DNA of 64,000 nucleotides, taken from the NCBI RefSeq assembly GCF_014698845.1, contig NZ_JACJTV010000010.1, positions 118,523-182,522 on the forward strand. Reading direction: 5' to 3'. Shown piece after piece: positions 49,374-58,800 of this stretch. A program made the translations under genes and the position numbers. Source of the DNA: Coleofasciculus sp. FACHB-1120. Lineage in GTDB: Bacteria > Cyanobacteriota > Cyanobacteriia > Cyanobacteriales > FACHB-T130. The notes under the pieces are model-generated. The model had not been told where the DNA came from. It saw nothing but the letters and a program-made list of their open reading frames with translations, and did not search any database. How positions within the stretch are numbered: position 1 is the stretch's first letter; each line of letters starts with the position of its first letter.

Positions 49374-51203
49374 ATGGTGAAGCGGTCAATATACCAACAT
49401 TGGTTGGTGCGGATCGTCCTCCGGTCTATTTCTTACTTTCGCAGGGACATCTGGCTAATCGTCACGCTCTTGCTTCTGATTGGGGCATCGGTGCTTTGTA
49501 ACCTTCTCAACGCTTGGCCTATGGCGATTCTAGTCGATACGGTTCTCTCCCCAACCCCGAAACCCAACTGGATTCATCGGCTGTTTCTTGCCCCGTTTGG
49601 TGAAGGCAAGCTGAACCAAATTTTCGGAATGGCGTTCGTGGCGATGATCATCAGGATCATGAGCGATACGGTCTTCATGCTCCGCAAGATGTTGAACTAC
49701 CGCATCCAGTACAACGGAACCTTGCGGGTTCGCACCGAACTCTACGACAAAATGCAGGCGCTCAGTCTCAGCTGGCACGGTTCGCGATCGCAAGGCGACG
49801 CCATCTATCGGTTAAGCTACGATAGCCTCGGCCCTTGGGGGGTGATCGATACGCTGATCGGCTCCACTGCCGCATCGGTGACGCTGACGGCGATGATCTG
49901 GATTATGCTGTCGCGCCATGTCCTTCTCACCGTCTTCGCACTTTCGTTTACGCCGCTTCTGATAGTCGCGAATTGGTACTTCGAGGGAAGGATTCGGCGT
50001 CGAGCGTTCGAGTCGAAACAGACCGATGCGGTCATGACCTCGACCATGCAGCAAGCGATAGAGTTGATCGGACTGATCCAGTCTTTTGGTCGAGAAGCAA
50101 CGGAGTCGCGGCGCTTCATGCGGGTGGTCGATCGCAGCGTCGCTGCCTCCATGCGACTCCATTGGCAAGAGAACCTCTATCCGCTCGCGGTTCAGGTAGT
50201 CTTCGCTCTGGGAAGCGGGGTAATCTTCGGCTACGGCGGGTATCTGGTCTATCGCGACCAGTTTTTACGCCAGGTGCCGAACGGTCTGACTCTCGGCGAT
50301 CTGATTGTATTCCTGGCGTACCTCAATCAGTTCTGGGACCCAATCGGTTGGGTTTTGGGGTTCACAACCAAGATCCAGACGTTCGTCGCTTCATGCGATC
50401 GCGTCTTTACGATTATTGACGAGCCACCCACCATCAAGGACGAGCCTGATGCGCGATCGCTTGCCGTCCATCCCCGCACCCTAACCCTTGCTGACGTGAG
50501 CTTTGAGTACAGTTCTGGGCGACCTGTGTTACGAGACATCAATGCCACTATCGAACCGGGCCAGATGGTAGCGTTTTTGGGGCCTAGCGGGACGGGAAAA
50601 AGCACGCTGCTCAACCTCCTACCGCGCTTCTACGACCCGACCGGGGGCAGCGTCCAACTCGACGGTTTCGACCTCCGCACCCTGAAGGTCGCCGATGTCC
50701 GCAAACACATGGCGCTGGTTACGCAAGGCAGTCCGCTTTTCCCCGGAACGATCGCGGAGAATATTACCTACGGCTGCGCGGAAGCGACCTTGCAAGAGAT
50801 TCGGGAGGCGGCAGAGGAATCCGGGGCGGCTGAGTTCATCGAAGCCTTACCGGAGCGGTACGATACCCTGGTGAGTGAGGGCGCTCAGAACCTTTCGGGC
50901 GGACAGCGGCAGCGTTTAGCGATCGCGCGGGCGCTAGCGACGAAGGCTCCGATACTCATCCTCGACGAACCGACGAGTTCGCTGGATTTGAAGCACGAAC
51001 AATGGGTGATAGAAACCCTCCAGCGTCTGCGTCGCAAAAGAACCATTGTCTTAGTGACGCACCGACTCGAAACCGCCGTAGACTGCGATCGCATTTTTGT
51101 GATGCAGGAGGGCGAGATCGTTGAGGAAGGCACTCATGACGAACTTCTTACCCAGCAAGGACTCTACTTCCGAATGCTGGGCTACAAACCATCCTCGACC
51201 TGA
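49374..51203 (+). CDS. ABC transporter, fused permease-ATPase (MsbA/exporter type)
   Basis: 609 aa from ATG at 49374; starts at 49275 and 49323 are possible, with none showing a good ribosome-binding site. The first 340 residues are the six-helix exporter domain (DIWLIVTLLLLIGASVLCNLLNAWPMAILVDTVL, MIWIMLSRHVLLTVFALSFTPLLIVANWYF). The ATPase follows: Walker A AFLGPSGTGKSTLLNLLPRFYDPTGG, Q-loop ALVTQGSPLFPGT, signature NLSGGQRQRLAIARALATK, Walker B ILILDEPTSSLDLK, H-loop VLVTHRLETA. It works as a dimer in the inner membrane. The gene is richer in GC than its neighbours, a possible sign of transfer. Confidence 0.93.
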   Translation: MVKRSIYQHWLVRIVLRSISYFRRDIWLIVTLLLLIGASVLCNLLNAWPMAILVDTVLSPTPKPNWIHRLFLAPFGEGKLNQIFGMAFVAMIIRIMSDTVFMLRKMLNYRIQYNGTLRVRTELYDKMQALSLSWHGSRSQGDAIYRLSYDSLGPWGVIDTLIGSTAASVTLTAMIWIMLSRHVLLTVFALSFTPLLIVANWYFEGRIRRRAFESKQTDAVMTSTMQQAIELIGLIQSFGREATESRRFMRVVDRSVAASMRLHWQENLYPLAVQVVFALGSGVIFGYGGYLVYRDQFLRQVPNGLTLGDLIVFLAYLNQFWDPIGWVLGFTTKIQTFVASCDRVFTIIDEPPTIKDEPDARSLAVHPRTLTLADVSFEYSSGRPVLRDINATIEPGQMVAFLGPSGTGKSTLLNLLPRFYDPTGGSVQLDGFDLRTLKVADVRKHMALVTQGSPLFPGTIAENITYGCAEATLQEIREAAEESGAAEFIEALPERYDTLVSEGAQNLSGGQRQRLAIARALATKAPILILDEPTSSLDLKHEQWVIETLQRLRRKRTIVLVTHRLETAVDCDRIFVMQEGEIVEEGTHDELLTQQGLYFRMLGYKPSST

Positions 51204-51243
51204 CGACCCTATAAAGCCGCCGTCATGAGTAATGCTGGCATTG

Positions 51244-52146
51244 TCAGAGAATGGGTAGCCGTAACCCCTTCTCCTGTTGGTAACGTCTTGGGGTTGTCTG
51301 CAACATTCTCCGAAACACGGTGGTCATGTGACTCTGGTTGCCAAATCCCGCTTCCACTGCAACCTCAGCTAGTCTGTGGGTTGGATCATGCAAAAGTTTC
51401 TGGGCATATTTCAACCGACACCGCAGGATGTATTGATAGGGTGACAGCCCCGTGGTAGCTTTGAATGCCCGCGCAAAATGGTATGGGCTAAACCCCACCG
51501 TGGCAGCAATATTGCTCAGGTTCAATTCTTGTGACAGGTGTGCCTGGATGTATTCCAGGCTAGTTTTTAACAGCCTGGGTTCCAAAAATTCTGGCGGACG
51601 TTTGAATCCAGAGAGATTCGATCTCCGGTAGATAATTTGCCCTAGGACTGCCGTTGCCACGGATTCCAAGTAGAACGCACCGCCAACCTGTCCGTTGTTA
51701 AAAAACTCCTGTATAGCGATCGCTGTACTTAAACCCCAATGCATCTTTGGAATTTGCCCCGGCAGTAACTCAATCGTTTGCTCATCTGCCGCTGTGCGCG
51801 ACAGGAACGCTTGCGAATACCCAAATACTACAAAACAGGAGGCATCTTCGACAGAACGGTAAGTGCTGCCTTGAGGCACAATATCAAAGCCTCCCGGTAG
51901 GGCTTCGTAAGGTCGCAGGCGATCGCTATCAAAGGCAGCAACTCCACGAGTTACGCCAAAACTGGTGACTACCAGATGAAGGGGCGATCGCAGATTCACT
52001 TCCAGATGTCCCGGTGGGATGATTGCCACCATCATTTCTGGCGTTTCCAGCCAATGTCCCCATTGCGGTAAGGTTTCCATCGGTGGCTGGTCGAGGGGAA
52101 TTGTGCGATCGCTTGGGTTGAACAGAAACTCTTGCAAGAGATTCAT
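51244..52146 (-). CDS. AraC family transcriptional regulator
   Basis: 300 aa. The C-terminal 100 residues are the double helix-turn-helix: LEYIQAHLSQELNLSNIAATVGFSPYHFARAFKATTGLSPYQYILRCRLKYAQKLLHDPTHRLAEVAVEAGFGNQSHMTTVFRRMLQTTPRRYQQ. The N-terminal cupin-like part (GHLEVNLRSPLHLVVTSFGVTRG) is the ligand or dimer domain. The gene diverges from the MAPEG/DUF4336/SDR operon, which is its likely target. Confidence 0.92.
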   Translation of the reverse strand: MNLLQEFLFNPSDRTIPLDQPPMETLPQWGHWLETPEMMVAIIPPGHLEVNLRSPLHLVVTSFGVTRGVAAFDSDRLRPYEALPGGFDIVPQGSTYRSVEDASCFVVFGYSQAFLSRTAADEQTIELLPGQIPKMHWGLSTAIAIQEFFNNGQVGGAFYLESVATAVLGQIIYRRSNLSGFKRPPEFLEPRLLKTSLEYIQAHLSQELNLSNIAATVGFSPYHFARAFKATTGLSPYQYILRCRLKYAQKLLHDPTHRLAEVAVEAGFGNQSHMTTVFRRMLQTTPRRYQQEKGLRLPIL

Positions 52147-52347
52147 AGGCAGGGGCGATGGATCGTTGAATTGCTACTCAGATACCAGACTTCTTGAAGA
52201 AGTCGGGCATCTAGATCCAATTTCGGTGACATTCACTCAAAATTGATTGTCCCAAAAAGCTGATGGCAATATTCCGCAAGAATTTAAAAGACTGCGATCG
52301 CCAACATCAAATAACCTCAGTACCAGAATTGCGATTGTTGAGTATCA

Positions 52348-52851
52348 ATGTCTGCACTGATTCCGATTTCAACCTTCTTCATTGGCTGTCACGGGTTACT
52401 GGCTCTAGGTTTGTCCTATCGAGTGGCGATGGAACGTACCCGGACTCGCATTTGGCATGGTGCGACCCCCGCAGAAATTGCCTCACAGCCCAATTACTTG
52501 AAGCATCCCAACGCCTGGGCAGCATTTGTAGAGAAACTGACGCAACAATCCGTTGTCACGAAAGAGGTGGATGATGGCGTGTTGCAGCGGACGATCCGAG
52601 CGCATGGCAATTTCACCGAGTATCTGCCTCTCGGCTTGTTATTTCTGATTGCCTTGGAGTGGATGCAAGCAGCATCTGGGCTGCTGTGGCTGCTGGGTGC
52701 AACGCTGATTCTGGCGCGGATTGCTCATGCTTGGGGATTGATCCAAACCTATGGGCCGTCACCGGGACGGGCAATTGGCTTTTTCGGCACCTGGTTAGTT
52801 TATATCATCGGCAGTGTGGCGTGTCTCTACTACAGCGTGCGGCAATTTTGA
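52348..52851 (+). CDS. MAPEG family membrane protein
   Basis: 167 aa with four hydrophobic segments (STFFIGCHGLLALGLSYRVAM, EYLPLGLLFLIALEWMQAASG, LLWLLGATLILARIAHAWGL, GFFGTWLVYIIGSVACLYYSV). The MAPEG signature (RTIRAHGNFTEYLPLGLLFL) with Arg, His, Asn and Glu at glutathione-binding positions is plain. Bacterial members are glutathione-linked or of unknown activity. It is followed by a DUF4336 and an SDR gene on the same strand with short spacers. Confidence 0.92.
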   Translation: MSALIPISTFFIGCHGLLALGLSYRVAMERTRTRIWHGATPAEIASQPNYLKHPNAWAAFVEKLTQQSVVTKEVDDGVLQRTIRAHGNFTEYLPLGLLFLIALEWMQAASGLLWLLGATLILARIAHAWGLIQTYGPSPGRAIGFFGTWLVYIIGSVACLYYSVRQF

Positions 52852-52885
52852 CTCTTCACCCACCGAATCTCATTGAATCATCACA

Positions 52886-53596
52886 ATGCTCAGAGCTATT
52901 GATACCGACATTTGGGTTGCTGAACAACCGCTGAAATATTTTGGGTTAGAAGTTGGGACGAGAATGACGGTGATTCGTCTAAACGATGACAAATTAATGG
53001 TCATCTCGCCAATTCGCATTGATGAGGCACTGATTCATCAATTGAATCAATTAGGAGACGTTGGTTACATCGTTGTTCCCAATTTGTATCATCACTTGTT
53101 CGTCGCCCAGTTCAAGGAGATTTATCCTGATGCAGAACTTTGGGCAACACCGGGTTTAGAACAGAAGCGCCCCGATTTAGTGATTGACCAGATTCTTAGC
53201 GATCGCACCAGCCAGCTTTTTGATGGCGTTGAAGCTGCGATGGTTACAGGGTTCAACACACTGCATGTCAAAGGATACTCTCCTCTGAATGAATGGGTTT
53301 TCTTCCATGTCAAAAGTCGCTCTTTGATTGTGACCGACCTGGCATTTCATTTTGATAGAAACAGTTCGCTCACCGCACAGTTAGTTGCCAAACTGCTCGG
53401 TGGCTACCAGCAACTTCGTCCATCATTACTGGAAAAAATCGCAACTCAGGAGAAAGACGGGGTAAAGAAATCCATTCAACAAATTCTTACTTGGGATTTT
53501 GAGCGGGTAATTATGGCACACGGCAGCATTCTGGAGCAGGATGGTAGGCGACAGTTTCAGATAGGCTATGAGTGGTTTCTAGGAACGTCTCTCTAA
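52886..53596 (+). CDS. DUF4336 domain-containing protein (short form)
   Basis: 236 aa: DTDIWVAEQPLKYFGLEVGTRMTVIRLNDDKLMVISPIRIDE, then GYIVVPNLYHHLFVAQFKEIYPDAELWATPG and EWVFFHVKSRSLIVTDLAFHF. It is a single-domain form, unlike the 410-aa paralogue at 17.7 kb. Distant metallo-beta-lactamase-like layout without a clear metal motif. Role not known; operon with MAPEG and SDR genes suggests a detoxification or lipid-oxidation response (inference). Confidence 0.9.
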   Translation: MLRAIDTDIWVAEQPLKYFGLEVGTRMTVIRLNDDKLMVISPIRIDEALIHQLNQLGDVGYIVVPNLYHHLFVAQFKEIYPDAELWATPGLEQKRPDLVIDQILSDRTSQLFDGVEAAMVTGFNTLHVKGYSPLNEWVFFHVKSRSLIVTDLAFHFDRNSSLTAQLVAKLLGGYQQLRPSLLEKIATQEKDGVKKSIQQILTWDFERVIMAHGSILEQDGRRQFQIGYEWFLGTSL

Positions 53597-53615
53597 TCAA
53601 GACCTGGGAGTTCGC

Positions 53616-54281
53616 ATGGCAACTTATCTGATTACGGGTACCAATCGCGGCATCGGTTATGAATACTGCCGTCAACTGCAAGCACGGGGCAATCGCGTTA
53701 TTGCCATTTGTCGCACTGCTTCTGAGGAGTTGAAGCAGCTAGGAGTGCAGGTTGAGGAGGGGATTGATATTACCTCTGATGCTTCGGTTGCTTCTTTACG
53801 CGATCGCCTGGGTGATACGACCATCGATGTTCTGATTAACAATGCCGGAATTATCAAGCGCGTGACGCTGGAAAATTTGGATTTTGAGAGCATTCGAGAG
53901 CAGTTTGAGGTGAATGCGCTGGGACCTTTACGAGTGACTCATGCGCTATCGCCACTGCTTAAAGCAGGTTCCAAGATTGCGCTGATGACAAGTCGGATGG
54001 GTTCAATTGCAGATAATACCTCTGGCAGTTCTTATGGCTACCGGATGTCGAAGGTAGCGTTATCGATGGCTGGCAAATCGCTATCTCTCGACTTCAAACC
54101 CCGTGCGATCGCAGTGGCAATTCTGCATCCTGGATTAGTTCAAACCCGCATGACGAATTTTACATCGGGTGGCATTACGCCGGAAGAGTCGGTGAAGGGG
54201 TTGTTGGCTCGGATTGATGAGTTGACGTTGGAAAATACAGGTACTTTTTGGCACGCCAATGGAGAAGTGCTGCCTTGGTAA
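53616..54281 (+). CDS. Short-chain dehydrogenase/reductase (C-factor-like)
   Basis: 221 aa. Rossmann motif YLITGTNRGIGYEYCRQL at the N-terminus, NNAGI (DVLINNAGII), catalytic Ser in MTSRMGS and YxxxK in YGYRMSKVAL. The C-terminal LHPGLVQTRMTNFTSGGITPEESVKGLL is family text. NAD(P)-dependent oxidoreductase; the substrate is unknown. Last gene of the operon starting with MAPEG. Confidence 0.94.
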   Translation: MATYLITGTNRGIGYEYCRQLQARGNRVIAICRTASEELKQLGVQVEEGIDITSDASVASLRDRLGDTTIDVLINNAGIIKRVTLENLDFESIREQFEVNALGPLRVTHALSPLLKAGSKIALMTSRMGSIADNTSGSSYGYRMSKVALSMAGKSLSLDFKPRAIAVAILHPGLVQTRMTNFTSGGITPEESVKGLLARIDELTLENTGTFWHANGEVLPW

Positions 54282-54292
54282 GTAACCAATTA

Positions 54293-55453
54293 CTAATTAC
54301 CAGAAGCTTGCCAAATCGGAATTCCTGCTACCGTTGGAACAGCCAACATCTGACCATCTAGGCTAAATAATCCTGTACTAGCACCACTACTCACATCAAA
54401 ACCACGAAGAGGCCATTCCTTGCGAATTTCGACATTAATAATACGTGAACCAGCTACCTGACCAGCAACCAAGTAGGTTTTAGCATCAGGACTGAGTGAT
54501 AACTGGTCATCCGTTCTGTCTACTGAAGCCGAAACAGTACGCACAGTTCCACCCGTTTTCACGTCCCAAGTGCGGAGGTGAGCTTCATATATCGCGTCTT
54601 TTGACAGACTGGTTAACGTTCGACCATCCGGGCTAAAGGCCATGCTCTGGGGAAGTAACTGATCTTTTTCTTTTAGGGTATGGAGGAGTTGACCTGTGTT
54701 AGGATTCCAAAGTTGAATCAAGCCTTGCCAGTGATAAGTTCCTCCCTTGAGGATAGATTCATTGGAACCGAGGCTGGCTAACACTTGGCTATCAGGGCTA
54801 AAACTCATCCTTCGTAAAGATTTGATATTACTCTTTAATACAAAGCGCTTTTCGCCGGTTGCTACATCCCATAGCTGAATCTGCGGATTTTCGGAACCAA
54901 AATATTTTCGGGCGCTACTGGCAATAGATTGTCCATTTGGGCTAAATTCCAAGCTGGAAATAATGCTAGCCGGGAAATTTTCCCCAGAATCCTTAGGGGA
55001 GCGAAACTCTGCGCTATTGGTAAAAATTGGTTTTTTCCAGATCGGTTCTCCGGTTTTGCTATTCCACAGACCAACTGCTATTGATTTATCAATTTCCGAG
55101 TAGACGATGCTGGCAACAAACTGTCCATCTGGGCTGATGGCAACATCTCCGAAGGAAGTGGTATCGTCGGCTTTGATAGATGAGAGTAATTCCCCTTTCC
55201 TTACATCCCACAACTGAATGGCTTTACCCTGTTCACCATTACAGACGAGTAGAAGTCCATTAGAGCTAAACTTGGCATAGTTTGCGACAGTGGGCAACTT
55301 GTGAACTAGCTTGGAGTTCTCCCAAGATGGTTTAGCTTGAGCTACGGAAGGGGTTGGTGCTTGAGCGAAGAAGCCAGCCGATTTTGCCACAGAAGTCCCC
55401 ACAAGTGTAGCGATCGCGAGGACGGTCACTGTTAAAGCAGTTGTTTTCTTCAT
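54293..55453 (-). CDS. WD40-like beta-propeller protein with signal peptide
   Basis: 386 aa from ATG at 55453 (a TTG two codons upstream is less likely). Signal/anchor MKKTTALTVTVLAIATLVGTSVAKSAGFF. Beta-propeller blades follow: FSSNGLLLVCNGEQGKAIQLWDVRKGELLSSI, ISPDGQFVASIVYSE, FSPNGQSIASSARKYFG, FSPDSQVLASLGSNESIL, FSPDGRTLTSLSKDA. Similar in plan to the gene at 47.7 kb. Probably periplasmic. Confidence 0.88.
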   Translation of the reverse strand: MKKTTALTVTVLAIATLVGTSVAKSAGFFAQAPTPSVAQAKPSWENSKLVHKLPTVANYAKFSSNGLLLVCNGEQGKAIQLWDVRKGELLSSIKADDTTSFGDVAISPDGQFVASIVYSEIDKSIAVGLWNSKTGEPIWKKPIFTNSAEFRSPKDSGENFPASIISSLEFSPNGQSIASSARKYFGSENPQIQLWDVATGEKRFVLKSNIKSLRRMSFSPDSQVLASLGSNESILKGGTYHWQGLIQLWNPNTGQLLHTLKEKDQLLPQSMAFSPDGRTLTSLSKDAIYEAHLRTWDVKTGGTVRTVSASVDRTDDQLSLSPDAKTYLVAGQVAGSRIINVEIRKEWPLRGFDVSSGASTGLFSLDGQMLAVPTVAGIPIWQASGN

Positions 55454-55455
55454 AC

Positions 55456-55716
55456 TCAAGCCAAAAGTTGTAGTGATTCACTACTAACTAATGACTCTCG
55501 ATGAATGGTTCTGTTTCCCTTAGCTTGGCAACACTTCGCCCAGGCAGAATAGAGGCATGAATGGATGAGGCTTCGTTTGCGATCGCCTTCTTTTGGAATG
55601 GCTTGTAAGTTGGCTTTAGAGATTAGGTTTTCCAGAGTCACTTCATTGAGGTGTTGGCAGGGCATAGGGTTTCCCGATCGGTGTATGAGTTGGAGCTGCT
55701 CATTAAATGCTTCCAA
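55456..55716 (-). CDS. Doubtful small ORF upstream of the WD40-like gene
   Basis: 86 codons with a TTG start, ending at the start of the next gene. It reads LNEVTLENLISKANLQAIPKEGDRKRSLIHSCLYSAWAKC. It has a plausible amino-acid composition but no recognised family and no convincing ribosome-binding site. It may be a degenerate gene. Confidence 0.25.
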   Translation of the reverse strand: MEAFNEQLQLIHRSGNPMPCQHLNEVTLENLISKANLQAIPKEGDRKRSLIHSCLYSAWAKCCQAKGNRTIHRESLVSSESLQLLA

Positions 55717-55857
55717 CTCTAAGGTTTAAACTGGCGATCGCTTGCTTTCTGTACCTCTTGAAGATATGGCTGTGTGTTCGCTCGGAATCAACGAGTTGTC
55801 GCCACCTTGGATGCGTTGTCTTTGGCAATTTGCAAGGGAATAACTGCACAAAAGCAG

Positions 55858-58800
55858 TTATCGAATGACTGTGAGGTTGGTCAGATTAGCCAACGGTGAA
55901 ATATCCCTTACCTGCGTTCCCGAAAGATCCAGCTGTGTGAGGTTGGTCAGATTAGCCAACGGTGAAATATCCCTTACCTGCGTTCCCGAAAGATCCAGCT
56001 GTGTGAGGTTGGTCAGATTAGCCAACGGTGAAAAATCCCTTACATACATTCCAAAAAGATCCAGCTGTGTGAGGTTGGTCAGATTAGCCAGCGCAGAAAT
56101 ATCGCTTACCTGCATTCCAAAAATCTTTAGCTGTGTGAGGTTGGTCAGATTAGCCAGCGCAGAAATATCGCTTACATGTATTCCAAAAAGATCCAGCTGT
56201 GTGAGATTGGTCAGATTAGCCAGCGGTGAAATATCCCTTACCTGCGTTCCCCAAATCCTTAGCTGTGTGAGGTTGGTCAGATTAGCCAGCGGTGAAAAAT
56301 CCCTTACCTGCGTTTGCACAAGATCCATCTGTGTGAGGTTGGTCAGATTAGCCAGCGCAGAAATATCGCTTACCTGCGTTCCCCAAATATTTAGCTGTGT
56401 GAGGTTGGTCAGGTTAACCAACGGGCTTAAGTCGCGAAATTTCGTTGGAACCAGAATCGGAATATGACCGCTTTCTTCAACGTGTTCTCTAATAAGTGAT
56501 ATTTTGCTCCAATCATCAACGAAGCTGGCTAGTTCTTGAGCAACTGTTACAGTCCCATCATTTAAATATTTTTCTAGAAGGTCATTTGCTCTCTGGTCAC
56601 TGATTAATCCAAGCGTTCGCACACAGGCTGCACGTTTCGCCGCTTTTAAGCCTGTTCGATTCTTAAGATAAGGTATGATAGCCTCACCACACGACGCTAA
56701 GGCTACTGCATCTGTCATGTTTTGAGGTGGTAATAGTTGCTTTGACAACTGATCGAAAGCTTGGTTAATGTCAGACTCATTGAGCTGATAAGCATTTGTG
56801 CAACACCGCAGGAAAAAGAACTGCTGCGATCTAACTTTTCTTGCTTCTAACCGGGCTGCTTTGGAGTGTGCTTTGGGAGGAGCATCCAAAGCAGTTTTCT
56901 CAAGAATTGCCTTTACAAGGTTGGTAGCAAACCTTGAACCGTCTCGTGGTAGCGCAACAGCAAACAAAATAACGGGTTGCCAGGAAGCCTCATGACTGTG
57001 ATCTGCTAATACCTGAAAATCTCCGATGTTGACAAAACGTTCCGCAGCAAGGAACTCCTTCAATGTATTGTGCAGAAATTCAATTCTTTGCTCACTTGAT
57101 TCCTGAAGCATCCCACTGCGCTCAACGAGTGCTCGACGAATAGCAATGGCGTTGATGTTAGAAAGGTTGTAGCTTCCTAACGCTTCAGTAATTTGCCGAT
57201 CGGCTTCGGCTTCAGTAATCGCAGATACACCTGAACTAACCATGTGGTGAGCAAGTTGAGACAGCAATCCTTTGCGAACCCGAAATTCTAATCGTCCATA
57301 CGCTTCATCAATCCACTTTTGGGCTTCAATACTCAAACGTTCCTTATCCCGGCGATCGAGTAGCATTTCGCACAGCTTTTCGCATAATTCAACAGGTGTT
57401 TCTGGCAAGTTCTCATTTCGTGCCCGATGTAGCGCACAAACTACAGCACAAAGCAACGGATTACTGGTCAATCTCGCCACAGCAGGGGTCGCCTCAAGTC
57501 GCTGCTTTAAGCGTTTTGCCAAAGGTCGTAAATCGGTAGGATCGTTCCAATTTCGTAAACGAACCTCCATAGCGTCATGCCAGCGATCGATGAACGTGTC
57601 CCGGTCAGGAGGGGTCATCGGCTCAACCCGTGCAGATACAAACCCAAGTTCAATAAACTCAACTCGTTCAACTGCTTCAGGACGTGTTGTCACCACATAG
57701 TAATTCTCTGGGTAAGTTTTTATTAACTGACGGATTTCCCGCATTGTTTCATCCCGCGCTTGTTGCGGAACTTCATCAACGCCGTCAAACATCACCAAGG
57801 CACGACCACTATTTAAGACATCATCAATCCAATTAGCAGGAGGGTCAGGTAGCTCTTTTGCAAGTAAAAGAGGAAATTTACCTGGTCGGGGCAACTGACC
57901 ATTAAGACAATCTCGCAAGCGAATAATAAAAGGAATTTTTTGTCGCCAGCCGCCAGAATTATCTAAAAATGTAGCATCAGCTTCTCCATCGAACTTACTC
58001 AATGGAGACTTAATCAATGGTAGCTTTTGTCTTGCTGTGTCTCTAAAAACAGATTCATTTGTGGCAGATTGAACAGCAGCCCAACGCAAAAGGGTTGTTT
58101 TTCCACTACCAGCGACTCCACGTATTAGCAGACGCCCTTTATCAGAAAGATTATCAAAGACCTGCTCTGCCGGAAATGTTGTTTGATCTTTAGCTGTTAG
58201 TTCGTTAATATCACCCTCTAATTCTTCTGCTTCTATAGTCTCCTCATCTTCATCAGACAGATTCAAAGATACATACGCAACCGTCAATGAATATTCCTTC
58301 GACTCTCTCGGTACATCAATGCCAAAAAGCTGCACATAATCTAACTTATTAGCGACAGCTTTACGATAACGAGCTTCATAATCTTCAGCTCGATCAACTT
58401 TACTCTCAGGAGTAATCTCAATCGTAATATTATCTATTGATACTTTTACAGCAGGGTTAGAATTTTTTTTTGCGACGACAGAATTATATAGGTTTTCTAT
58501 CCAAGGCATTAAATGTTTTAAAGCCCAACATCCTCTGTCATCTGTCCGATTAGCAATAAGGCGGGGAATCCACCCTCCACCTGTAGAATCGTATTGGCGC
58601 AACCAAACCTCACCAGTTCGTTTTACAAAGTCAAGCTGCACAAAGTTATAGCCATTATTTTTGCTTTCAGACCATTCATGACAAGCTCCTGCTGAAATAA
58701 CTGTGTGCCCGGTTGAAGCATCAGGTCGTACCCATCCTCTATGTTCATGACCATGCAGTACAAATTGATAATCTCGTAGGAGAAGATCCCCAAACTCAGG

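Noticed and set aside
55865..56430. CRISPR-like array because of regular repeats
   Set aside because: Units are contiguous 66-bp coding repeats without unique spacers.
55865..56467. 200-aa plus-strand frame made of repeats (CVRLVRLANGEISLTCVPERSS)
   Set aside because: It is the reverse complement of the 66-bp LRR repeats of the NACHT-LRR gene, kept open by periodicity.
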